From positions 249 through 13,778 of the forward strand of contig JAAZXP010000033.1 in assembly GCA_014240055.1 (NCBI GenBank): DNA of 13,530 bases, read 5' to 3'. Below are positions 6,152 to 13,530 of the stretch, in pieces. The translations under genes were made by a program, and so were the position numbers. How positions within the stretch are numbered: the stretch's first letter is position 1; each line of letters begins with the position of its first letter. This DNA comes from Methanobacteriota archaeon. Lineage in GTDB: Archaea > Thermoplasmatota > Poseidoniia > MGIII > CG-Epi1. A model generated the notes under the pieces. The model was not told where the DNA came from, ran no database searches, and saw only the letters and a program-made list of their open reading frames with translations.

Positions 6152-9100
6152 CTATAATTCATCCAATTTACCCAAGAGGTCATCCATTCCAGATTTGTCT
6201 TCGTCCTCTTCGGATTTCTTTTCCTTCTTCTTAGGTGCGTTCTCAGGATCGTCTAATTCATTCAATTTACTCAAAATATCATCAACACCAGAGTCTCCAG
6301 GGTCCATTGCAGGTTCTTTTGGTTCTTCTACAACTTCGGCCACTACTTCAGCTTCTACTACTTCGGCTTCTCCACTATCAAAAGAATCTGCTTCTTCGAC
6401 AGTAGCATCCAAAACTTCAACATCCGAAGAAACTGCTTCGACTTCAACAATCTCTGCTGCAACCTCAATATCTTCAACGACAGCCTCTACCTCAGCAACA
6501 GCCTCTACGACTTCAGCTTCTACTATTTCAGCTTCCACTACTTCTGCAACTTTAGTTTGAGGACTTGCTACTACTTCGGCTTTGACAGCATTATCGATAT
6601 CGTCTATGTTCAATGTTACACCATCCTTGAAAAGGTCAACTCTTTCGAATACAGCAGTAGAAACTCCGGATGCATTACCACCCTTCGAAGCATAATCTAA
6701 GTGTACATTCAATGAAGATTGAGCAGATTTTAATGGCTCAAAGTATAAGGTCACTGACATCTCAGCATTAGCTGGTATCTTCTTGATATCTACTTCAGTT
6801 ACTTTATACTTGAAGGTAGGCTCTGTCCTCACTAGTTTAAGGAAATCTGCACCATATTCTAATGTTAATTTTGCTCCTTTAATTTGCTTCTTAGAATAAT
6901 TATTTAATAATAAATTAACTTGGAAGAATCCTGCAGTCTGAGTCCAACTAGATCTCAAATTAACAGATTTGAGTGCTTGAAGTTCATCAATCATTTCCTT
7001 TGTTACTGGTTTACTGATATCCATTATTGGCTGTAAATGATTTACAGTTTCACTTAGGCTATCTACATCGCCATCCCAGGACTTTAATTTGGAACCAAAT
7101 TCATCTTCAATCTTAGTCAGAGCACGACTCATTCTTGATCTTAAATCACGGTTGGCTTCACCATAAACGACAGATGCTAAAATTGTGTGTTTACCTCTCT
7201 CGAGGATAATCTGATTCTCACCATAATCTATCGAACCTAAGTTACCAGTAGTCTGGAAAGAATCTTTAACAAAATCATTAATCGCCGTAAGCATGCTGCT
7301 CATGATATCTGAATCAACTTTTGCTTCTTCATCCATCAAACTAGATAACATTCGTCCATCATTGTAAATCAAATACATTTCTTGAATCTTGTATGGTGCA
7401 TGTGAACCTTCTGATCCTATGTCTTGCATATTGATAATTCGTGTAACTGTTTGTGGAAGTACTGCTTGAATTTTTGAAATCAATTTTGCAGCTTGCGGAA
7501 TGTGGGAATATGTAGAAGCAACTTGCCTAACAATGTCGATATCGACTCCGGCTTCTTTAAGCTCATCAATTGTGAAATTCTGGAATAGAGTATCTGCTAA
7601 AGCTAAGAAGGAATTCTTCTGACGTGAAGGTGTGCGCTTATATCTTTCATATGTTGAATTCCAAACTTCGGAAACTACTTCTTTCTTCAAATCTTGGAAT
7701 ATACCTGAGTCTGCAAAGGCTCGGTTAATCATTCGTAATTCAGTACTAAATGGATTCATGTCTCCCCAACCTTGGAGCACGTCTGGCCAAGTATCGTGAG
7801 GGAATCTGATTACGCTGTCATTAATTGGTAAGTAAGCCAAGACTAAGTTCAAAGTCTTTGGGTTCATTTTATCGTCTAATTTTTCTTCAGTATGTTTAGA
7901 TAATACTTCAACATAGGCATCAAAGAAATAATCGTTACAATAACGTTCTTCCATGTGATCAGATAGGAAAATTAAGGATGCTAAAGCGTGAAGACCACCT
8001 TTACGATATTCCTCTCCATCCTTCAATAATCTTTGTAATAATTGTGCAACATAATTTATCATTCCTTTAACTGAATTCTCTTCAATATACTCACGTGTTA
8101 AAGTCTTGACACTACGGTGCATCATTTCTCTAACCATAGACCAAACATAGATTGGACTTCCTTCTGCATATTCGGCTAGTATTTTTACAGAATCATCATT
8201 GAAACCAAGACTCTGGAAAGACATCATTTTCTGAATCATTGCTTTCATATCCAATTCACTGAATAATGGAACTGTTAATCTGTCAAACTTGGCTTGCATT
8301 TCAGTTGGTAAGGCTTTCCAATCAGCCTCTCTTGAACTTACAATTACACCTTTAACATCATTTTCAGTTAGAGCTTCAACCAATTTTTGATTCTCAGGAA
8401 TATCGTCGTAGAATACACGTACTCCAAACATTTCGTGAGCTTTAGCAATAGTATCTGTGCTCAATATTCCCACTGGAGCTTTGTTCATCAATCTGTCAAA
8501 TACTTCAAAGAGCATGACTGTTTTACCAACTCCAGGTTCTCCAATAATTACGAAGTTTTTATCGGGTGCACTGTTAGTTATTCTTTCAACTATTTGTTGA
8601 CGGAAGGAATCTAAATGTACGTTACCTCTTAGATTTTCTGGTAAGGCCCAATCAGTTACTACAACAGTTGGATCTCCTGGAACATCAAAGTAAGAAGATA
8701 TTGCAAAACGTTCTCTATTATTGTGTAAATAATCAACTACTTCCTCATTATTTGGATGTGTGATATATGATTCTCTTCGCTTAGCCATATATTCTCCAAT
8801 AATCAAGGCATTACCCTGAGCATCAGTTGGGATATCCCAATCTTCAACTTCCATTGGTTCTCTTCCGGTTAATATAGGATCGGCAACGTCGTCAACAACT
8901 AGGCCTTCAATTGGTTCTGCACTTCTATTTCGTCTAAGTGCTATAGTACCAACAACCATAACCATACCAAAAGCAAGTAAACCAATAAGTGGTAAATTAT
9001 TACTGAAATCTTCTAAAGCCATAGCCACTAAACTTTCCTCAATTGGCTGAGCTTCAATAACGACAGTGAATGTTTGTTCAACATAACTGCCTTCATTGTC

Positions 9101-12100
9101 AAGAACTCTTACTGTAATTAAATTATCACCTACAGGAAGCGTATTATCTTCAAACGTGAAATTAGAACCAGTTCCAATCTCTTCGAGTGAACCATCGCCG
9201 TCAATGTCAGCATACCAAACTACTGTAGACACAATTCCGTCTTCATCTGAAGACTCAATACCTAAATCGAAAATCTCTCCTTCAGTTATTGTTTTCGGTT
9301 CTTCACCGTCTTTAACATCTAAATTACTGTCTCCAATTACTGGCTGATTGTTCTCTACTGCAATACTTTGCGGCATAACGTAGTTGTCTGAAACACCACC
9401 TAATTCATCTATAACATCAATCGAAAACTCATAATCACCAACAGGAGCATCTCCATCTGGTGTAAACGTGAATTCTAATTCTTTCGTATCATTATTAAAT
9501 AATACATCATCAATATATTCTTCAAACCATTCATCAGTTCCCTTGACTCTATAACTAACAGTATAATCTAAATCTACACCTAAGGTCTCATCATCTATAA
9601 TTTTGACCTTGAGCATAGCTGATCTGAATCTACTTATTTCATCGTCAGAAATATCTACATTCTCTGAAATTTCTGGACGTCCATTGACCTCTAAATCGAA
9701 TGTTTCTTCAGTACTCCAAAGACCATTACCTCCTCTTAGACTAAACGATATTGTGTGTGTACCGTTAGAGAGAAGTGTAGTACTAAATGAAGAAGTTCCG
9801 TCTTGTCCACCTTCATAAAGAATTCCATCTAAACTTGAAGTCCAAGAGTAAGAACTAATGAATTGTGTACTAGTAGTTCCGCCACTAAAGAATACAAGGT
9901 CTCCATTGTTTAACTGAACTCCCCAACCCCAAGGTGCTGAAACATCATTTACTTTTAACGATAATATTTGTGAATCAGGTCTTTGCATTACAACCAAAAT
10001 TGAAGAAGCTACATCAGAAATAGTTCCATTATTATCTTCTACCCTAAGGTAAATAGTGTGTGAACCTTCAGATAAATTTTCTACTGGATAATATAGTATT
10101 GAACCATCACCAATAACGCCATCCAATGAAGATTCCCATACATATTCAGATAAGTCTCCATCTAAATCATATGATGCCGATTTAAATTCAACAATTCCAC
10201 TTCCTGTCATTAAATCTTCTTCATGACGAGCAATACTTGAGAATCTTAAGTCGTCAATTAATCCATTGAAAGGATCACCGCCAAGAGGAGTTTGTCCAAT
10301 ACTAATTTCACTATTTGTAAAATCTATTTCTCCAGACCATAATATTTCAGTATATACTCCGTCTAACCACATGCCAACGTAATCCTGACCTCGAACAATG
10401 CTTACAAAGTGCCATTCATCATCTCTAACTGAAGTTTGTGATTCAATCTCTACTAGACTCTCTCCATCATTTACTGTGAAACTAAATCTAACTGTATCGT
10501 CTACGTATAAATTATAACCCCATTCAGCTAAATTATCTTTATCTGAAATTAAAGTCATCTTCTGAAGGCCATCAGTTCTAAACCATACTTCAACTGTGAA
10601 TTCTACATCATTCATGGTCAAATCTGTATCTATATTTGTAAAAGTACCATCAAATTCAACTGAGGTGTCTGCCGTGGAGTTAGGCCTTCCATTATTCCAA
10701 ATACCTACTGGTAATATTGTTCCAGTATAATCTCCCTTGGAATCCAAAACAACTGCTTCACTACCTTCATCAAATGGCCAGTATGCAACGGTATAATCAT
10801 CTAATAAATTCTGATCTGCACCTTTGACTGCTTCTTCAACACCGGTTTGAGTATTATCACCTATACCATTAATCTCATCAATATCTGAAATAGGCCTTAG
10901 ATTAACCCATATCTTTTCTGAATGACTATTAGATGTATCTATTTCTGAGGTATATTCGGCACCATCATAGTAATATGTAATAAATGTGTCAATATATTCT
11001 GGAACCCAAGCCCCATCGTAAATTTCACTAACAATGAATAATCTATCAAGACCGCCAAGTGAATCTGTCTTATCATCTGAACCAAAATATCTCTCTGTGG
11101 AATAAATCGATGAAGTCCCTTGCAAAATTTCTAATTCTACATCTTGAGCAGGGTCATTAACTGTCAACATTTCAATATCTATGAAATTTATAAGTTCAAA
11201 GTAGCTGTCTGGATCTATATCTACAATTCCTATTTCAGTATTGATGAAAGTATTGTTTGTACCTGAAGTATAATATTCAATATCATATCCAGTAGATCCT
11301 AAGGTATTATTCTCTACCATATTATAATTAGAAGAACCTGAAAGGAAGGCAAAAGCAATTCCTACGTCATCAATATCATTATCAGAGATTGTGTTATTAC
11401 TTCCGTCTATTATAATTGCAGCATTGTCATATGTAATACTACCTCCATTTATTTCGCTGAATATATTACTTGTAATTGTATTAAAATCAGAATCAGATAA
11501 CCATATTGAAAGATTCAAGTTATTGTCGTGTATATTCAAATTATCACTAGAGGTTGAATGAATTCCATAACCCTCTGATGGATCAGAAATACTATTAGAA
11601 TCTATTTCAATATTGAAAGAAGAAACTATACGAATTTCAGCATTGCCATTATCTGATATTATATTGTTAGTTAATGTTCCAGATATAATACTGTTAAGGT
11701 TAATTCCATTAATACCATTACCAATAAAAGTACTATCTAAAATTTCTATGTTTGTTTCTGAAACTAATACTCCATAATTATCATTAGATGATGAAGTGAC
11801 ATTTTCAATGGAAGATGAGTGTCCATTTGATGCAATGTGTATTCCTGTTTCATATCCCGAAATAAAGGAATCACTAAGTTCAAAATTATCAGATCCTGAA
11901 TCAGCAAATATACCTTTTGAACCAATAGAATTAATAGTATATTGATGTATGTGCAAATCAGTGATTACAGTATCATTTGAATCCAGATTATGAATACCAA
12001 TTGACAAAATATCACTTATGACTAAATTATGCATGAAAGTATTCATGGAACCGTTAATCATTACTGCAGTGTCAAAACCTGAAATTGCTAAGTTTTCTAC

Positions 12101-13530
12101 TACTACGTTATCAGCTATAATTACAATTGCTGGAAGATCTTCATCAAATATTGGAGGGGAACTGAAAGGTGGGGAATCGGAACCTGATTCTTCAACCTTG
12201 ATTTTTGTATCGCTTGCGCTATATCCTCTTAACGCTATTCCATCTTTATTAATAACAATATTTTCACTATACTCACCAGGATCTAGACGGATAATATCAT
12301 ACTCTGTTGCATTATCTATGGCTGTTTGAATGTAATTATATTTATCTCCAGTATCTAAATTGGTTATTCGGAATAGAGGAACTTCAAAGTCAATATCAAC
12401 TCTAATCTCATCAGTATCTGAAGTTTTAGAATTGAACCAATCAACTACACGAATCTTGAAAATTGTTGTATTATCGGTTCCAGTACTACTTCCATCAAAT
12501 ACTCGATAAATTACTTCTATATCTGAAGATAATTTACCTTCAGAAGTTTTAGAATCTGAGCCACCGAAATAAGATGTTGAATATATGATGTTATCTCCAT
12601 CTAATACTTTGACATCCGCATTGCCTGCATCTGTATTATTATTTACAATATTTATGTTCATCCAATTTTTCAAATAAAGCGACGAATCTGAATCACACGT
12701 AACATAGCTATATGTTGATTCATACATAGAAATCCTTTCTGAATTTTCTAATGTAATTGTTGTTACTTCCTGACCATACAAATAGTTACTATCGGAAACT
12801 TGGAACTCAATATTCTGTATGTCCGTATTCAAAGATATTTCATTATAATTGGAACCGTCAGTATAACCTAGGCTACCTATTTCTATATCATTAGTCACTA
12901 CACTCAATACATCATTAGAAATTATACTATTACTATCTGATTTCGTCAATAATATTCCAATATCAACATCATCTATTTCATTACTATCTATATCATTATT
13001 ATCGGCAGTCTCAAGTAATATTCCTACATAAGAGTCTGCGATACTATTATTTCTTATAATATTATTATCAGATAATACTCTTATTCCTGAAGAATTGAAG
13101 GGATCTTCCCATGCAAACGAATTTACTATATTAAGCCCTAAGACTGAAATTCCAGACTTAGTTACGGTAATTGCACAGCCATTATTTTCTGCATCAATAA
13201 TAACACCATCATTAAGCTTAACAGAAGAAGGTCCTTGGACAGTAAGTCCTATCTTGTTGATTGTAATAGTCTCATAATAAGTACTTGGAGAAATAACTAT
13301 AACATCGTTAACTCCGGCATTATCTATTGATGTCTGAATTAGATAAGTCCATTCTCCAGTATTATTATTCTTAACTCGTAATTCAGGCACAAATACAGTA
13401 ATTGATGAACCACTGTAAGGATCTAAATTAAATGTCTGAATCCAATCTGAATACCTAACAGTCATTGGAGTAATGACCTTGTCTGGCGTTGAGCTTCCAT
13501 CGTATATCTCAATTGGCGCAATAAAGTTTG
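6152..13530 (-). CDS. Giant single-pass surface protein: beta-helix/LamG/PKD ectodomain fused to a cytoplasmic STAND-like NTPase (5' end outside window)
   Basis: The frame is open to the window edge, so the product exceeds 2,458 residues and its N-terminus is missing; the Met at 13465 (residue 1 below) looks internal. Domains in order: end of an Ig-like unit (before 30); right-handed beta-helix 1 (about 37-235; IQTSIDNA, then Asn-rich NosD-like turns); Ig-like unit (260-366); beta-helix 2 (375-750; IQTAIDNA); Ig-like unit (751-858); LamG/concanavalin-like domain (891-1082; YWPFDEGS, FTVEVWFRTD, GLIDDLRFS) inside a PKD-like domain (857-1160); three more PKD/Ig domains (1162-1471); one membrane helix (about 1490-1510) followed by RRNR, placing the C-terminus inside. 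The inside part has Walker A GEPGVGKT (1642-1649), Walker B-like VRVFYDD (1682-1688), sensor-like IVSSRE (1708-1713), a helical region with FPHDTWPDVL (1888-1897), a roadblock/longin-like domain (about 2024-2130), a beta-sandwich (2165-2276), a Glu/Val/Ala tail and two DD(I/L)L motifs. The architecture resembles a receptor. The ligand and output are unknown; the STAND and roadblock assignments are inferred from motifs. Confidence 0.88.
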   Translation of the reverse strand, partial: NFIAPIEIYDGSSTPDKVITPMTVRYSDWIQTFNLDPYSGSSITVFVPELRVKNNNTGEWTYLIQTSIDNAGVNDVIVISPSTYYETITINKIGLTVQGPSSVKLNDGVIIDAENNGCAITVTKSGISVLGLNIVNSFAWEDPFNSSGIRVLSDNNIIRNNSIADSYVGILLETADNNDIDSNEIDDVDIGILLTKSDSNSIISNDVLSVVTNDIEIGSLGYTDGSNYNEISLNTDIQNIEFQVSDSNYLYGQEVTTITLENSERISMYESTYSYVTCDSDSSLYLKNWMNINIVNNNTDAGNADVKVLDGDNIIYSTSYFGGSDSKTSEGKLSSDIEVIYRVFDGSSTGTDNTTIFKIRVVDWFNSKTSDTDEIRVDIDFEVPLFRITNLDTGDKYNYIQTAIDNATEYDIIRLDPGEYSENIVINKDGIALRGYSASDTKIKVEESGSDSPPFSSPPIFDEDLPAIVIIADNVVVENLAISGFDTAVMINGSMNTFMHNLVISDILSIGIHNLDSNDTVITDLHIHQYTINSIGSKGIFADSGSDNFELSDSFISGYETGIHIASNGHSSSIENVTSSSNDNYGVLVSETNIEILDSTFIGNGINGINLNSIISGTLTNNIISDNGNAEIRIVSSFNIEIDSNSISDPSEGYGIHSTSSDNLNIHDNNLNLSIWLSDSDFNTITSNIFSEINGGSITYDNAAIIIDGSNNTISDNDIDDVGIAFAFLSGSSNYNMVENNTLGSTGYDIEYYTSGTNNTFINTEIGIVDIDPDSYFELINFIDIEMLTVNDPAQDVELEILQGTSSIYSTERYFGSDDKTDSLGGLDRLFIVSEIYDGAWVPEYIDTFITYYYDGAEYTSEIDTSNSHSEKIWVNLRPISDIDEINGIGDNTQTGVEEAVKGADQNLLDDYTVAYWPFDEGSEAVVLDSKGDYTGTILPVGIWNNGRPNSTADTSVEFDGTFTNIDTDLTMNDVEFTVEVWFRTDGLQKMTLISDKDNLAEWGYNLYVDDTVRFSFTVNDGESLVEIESQTSVRDDEWHFVSIVRGQDYVGMWLDGVYTEILWSGEIDFTNSEISIGQTPLGGDPFNGLIDDLRFSSIARHEEDLMTGSGIVEFKSASYDLDGDLSEYVWESSLDGVIGDGSILYYPVENLSEGSHTIYLRVEDNNGTISDVASSILVVMQRPDSQILSLKVNDVSAPWGWGVQLNNGDLVFFSGGTTSTQFISSYSWTSSLDGILYEGGQDGTSSFSTTLLSNGTHTISFSLRGGNGLWSTEETFDLEVNGRPEISENVDISDDEISRFRSAMLKVKIIDDETLGVDLDYTVSYRVKGTDEWFEEYIDDVLFNNDTKELEFTFTPDGDAPVGDYEFSIDVIDELGGVSDNYVMPQSIAVENNQPVIGDSNLDVKDGEEPKTITEGEIFDLGIESSDEDGIVSTVVWYADIDGDGSLEEIGTGSNFTFEDNTLPVGDNLITVRVLDNEGSYVEQTFTVVIEAQPIEESLVAMALEDFSNNLPLIGLLAFGMVMVVGTIALRRNRSAEPIEGLVVDDVADPILTGREPMEVEDWDIPTDAQGNALIIGEYMAKRRESYITHPNNEEVVDYLHNNRERFAISSYFDVPGDPTVVVTDWALPENLRGNVHLDSFRQQIVERITNSAPDKNFVIIGEPGVGKTVMLFEVFDRLMNKAPVGILSTDTIAKAHEMFGVRVFYDDIPENQKLVEALTENDVKGVIVSSREADWKALPTEMQAKFDRLTVPLFSELDMKAMIQKMMSFQSLGFNDDSVKILAEYAEGSPIYVWSMVREMMHRSVKTLTREYIEENSVKGMINYVAQLLQRLLKDGEEYRKGGLHALASLIFLSDHMEERYCNDYFFDAYVEVLSKHTEEKLDDKMNPKTLNLVLAYLPINDSVIRFPHDTWPDVLQGWGDMNPFSTELRMINRAFADSGIFQDLKKEVVSEVWNSTYERYKRTPSRQKNSFLALADTLFQNFTIDELKEAGVDIDIVRQVASTYSHIPQAAKLISKIQAVLPQTVTRIINMQDIGSEGSHAPYKIQEMYLIYNDGRMLSSLMDEEAKVDSDIMSSMLTAINDFVKDSFQTTGNLGSIDYGENQIILERGKHTILASVVYGEANRDLRSRMSRALTKIEDEFGSKLKSWDGDVDSLSETVNHLQPIMDISKPVTKEMIDELQALKSVNLRSSWTQTAGFFQVNLLLNNYSKKQIKGAKLTLEYGADFLKLVRTEPTFKYKVTEVDIKKIPANAEMSVTLYFEPLKSAQSSLNVHLDYASKGGNASGVSTAVFERVDLFKDGVTLNIDDIDNAVKAEVVASPQTKVAEVVEAEIVEAEVVEAVAEVEAVVEDIEVAAEIVEVEAVSSDVEVLDATVEEADSFDSGEAEVVEAEVVAEVVEEPKEPAMDPGDSGVDDILSKLNELDDPENAPKKKEKKSEEDEDKSGMDDLLGKLDEL
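6155..6292 (-). repeat. Duplicated C-terminal DD(I/L)L motif of the giant protein
   Basis: GVDDILSKLNEL (from residue 2393) and GMDDLLGKLDEL (2426-2437, the extreme C-terminus) match as G-x-D-D-[IL]-L-x-K-L-x-E-L. A charged PKKKEKKSEEDEDK segment lies between them. Each copy is a short amphipathic helix and could be a docking peptide for a cytoplasmic partner. Function is not known. Confidence 0.75.
6320..6580 (-). repeat. Glu/Val/Ala low-complexity repeat tract in the tail of the giant protein
   Basis: Residues about 2294-2382 are built from drifting copies of short units such as EVVEA, EAEIV and EVEAV, with Asp, Ser and Thr interruptions in the middle. At the DNA level the plus strand shows recurring CTTCGGC/CTTCTAC-like units. 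The tract is highly acidic and probably an extended cytoplasmic linker between the folded domains and the C-terminal motifs; repeat-number variation between strains is likely. Confidence 0.8.
7076..7408 (-). other. Roadblock/longin-like domain of the giant protein
   Basis: Residues about 2020-2130 show the pattern IQEMYLIYNDGRMLSS, a helix with MLTAINDFVKDSF, the strands LGSIDYGENQIILERG and HTILASVVYGE, and a final long helix ending near KLKSWDGD. This alternation of strands and helices matches roadblock/LC7 or longin domains, which regulate small GTPases or dimerise. The assignment rests on pattern only. Confidence 0.5.
8066..8668 (-). other. P-loop NTPase (STAND-like) domain of the giant protein
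   Basis: Residues about 1600-1800. A Walker A loop GEPGVGKT is preceded by hydrophobic FVII, a Walker B-like VRVFYDD lies about 40 residues later, and VIVSSREADW resembles the sensor strand of STAND/ORC-like ATPases. After it, LFSELDMKAMIQKMM and AEGSPIYVWSMVREMM resemble the helical lid of these proteins. These parts suggest a nucleotide-switch module, but which ATPase family it belongs to is inferred by motif only. Confidence 0.7.
8936..8998 (-). other. Single membrane helix of the giant protein
   Basis: Residues about 1490-1510 (NLPLIGLLAFGMVMVVGTIA region) form one hydrophobic helix flanked by acidic, Asn-rich sequence before it and RRNR after it. By the positive-inside rule the adhesin-like part is outside and the NTPase part is in the cytoplasm. 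Confidence 0.85.
10220..10795 (-). other. LamG/concanavalin A-like lectin domain of the giant protein
   Basis: Residues 891-1082 carry the typical start YWPFDEGS and DSKGDYTG, the central FTVEVWFRTD and EWHFVSIVRG strands, and the closing FNGLIDDLRFSS of LamG/pentraxin-type jelly-rolls. Such domains usually bind glycans or protein ligands. Flanking sequence suggests it is inserted in a PKD-like domain: RPISDIDEI precedes it, and VEFKSASYDLDGD with GSHTIYLRVEDNNG follows. Confidence 0.8.

Noticed and set aside
5989..6234. Plus-strand open frame across the tRNA
   Set aside because: It runs through the complete tRNA-Gly and into the antisense of the giant gene; translation of a tRNA gene is not plausible.
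6195..6560. Plus-strand open frame made almost only of Ser, Thr and Ala
   Set aside because: It is the antisense mirror of the Glu/Val/Ala tract; the opposite frame continues into folded domains of the giant protein.
8387..8614. Plus-strand open frame opposite the NTPase P-loop
   Set aside because: The minus strand here encodes the GEPGVGKT motif in a long frame; the antisense frame has no domain pattern or promoter.
13463..13465. ATG at 13465 as the start of the giant gene
   Set aside because: The frame stays open to the window edge, and its upstream translation (IEIYDGSST) matches the repeated Ig-like unit, so this Met is internal.
10890..13500. CRISPR-like or tandem DNA repeats in the Asn/Ser-rich region
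   Set aside because: The repetitiveness is at the protein level (beta-helix turns) with diverged codons; no exact regularly spaced DNA repeat with unique spacers was seen.

Overview
The window looks like a piece of chromosome from an uncultured archaeon, most plausibly a planktonic Thermoplasmatota (Marine Group II/III type). The reasons are visibly AT-rich DNA, archaeal TATA-like boxes about 25 bases upstream of start codons that lack Shine-Dalgarno sequences, an archaeal presenilin-type protease, an archaeal Lhr helicase paired with its metallophosphoesterase, and a giant Asp/Ser/Asn-rich surface protein. The lineage is inferred from gene style, not from a marker gene.

Layout: every protein gene lies on the minus strand, so the order of transcription runs from high to low coordinates. 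Positions 13530-6152 hold one giant gene whose 5' end lies beyond the window. It encodes at least 2,458 residues: outside the cell, right-handed beta-helices, Ig-like linkers, a LamG lectin-like domain and PKD/Ig domains; then one membrane helix; inside, a P-loop (STAND-like) NTPase, a helical region, a roadblock/longin-like domain, a beta-sandwich, a long Glu/Val/Ala tail and a duplicated DD(I/L)L motif. Its stop codon lies 2 bp from the 3' end of a complete tRNA-Gly(GCC) at 6074-6149, the only plus-strand gene. A 69-residue two-helix membrane protein (6021-5812) diverges from the tRNA, and the two may share one TATA element.

Next comes a tight three-gene operon joined by two ATGA overlaps: a presenilin/signal-peptide-peptidase-like intramembrane protease (5725-4799), a COG1407-type metallophosphoesterase (4802-4059) and an Lhr-type DEXH helicase with a C-terminal zinc ribbon (4062-1378). 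The last gene (1340-15), with its own promoter, encodes a membrane-anchored glucose/sorbosone-dehydrogenase-like beta-propeller whose sequence blocks are in circularly permuted order.

The helicase and phosphoesterase form a recognised nucleic-acid repair/processing pair; why a membrane protease leads their operon is unexplained. The giant protein is the best candidate for something undescribed: its architecture suggests surface recognition coupled across the membrane to an ATP-driven switch, but no function has been shown. No CRISPR array, insertion sequence, integrase or rRNA was seen, and no gene-free stretch exceeds 300 bases.
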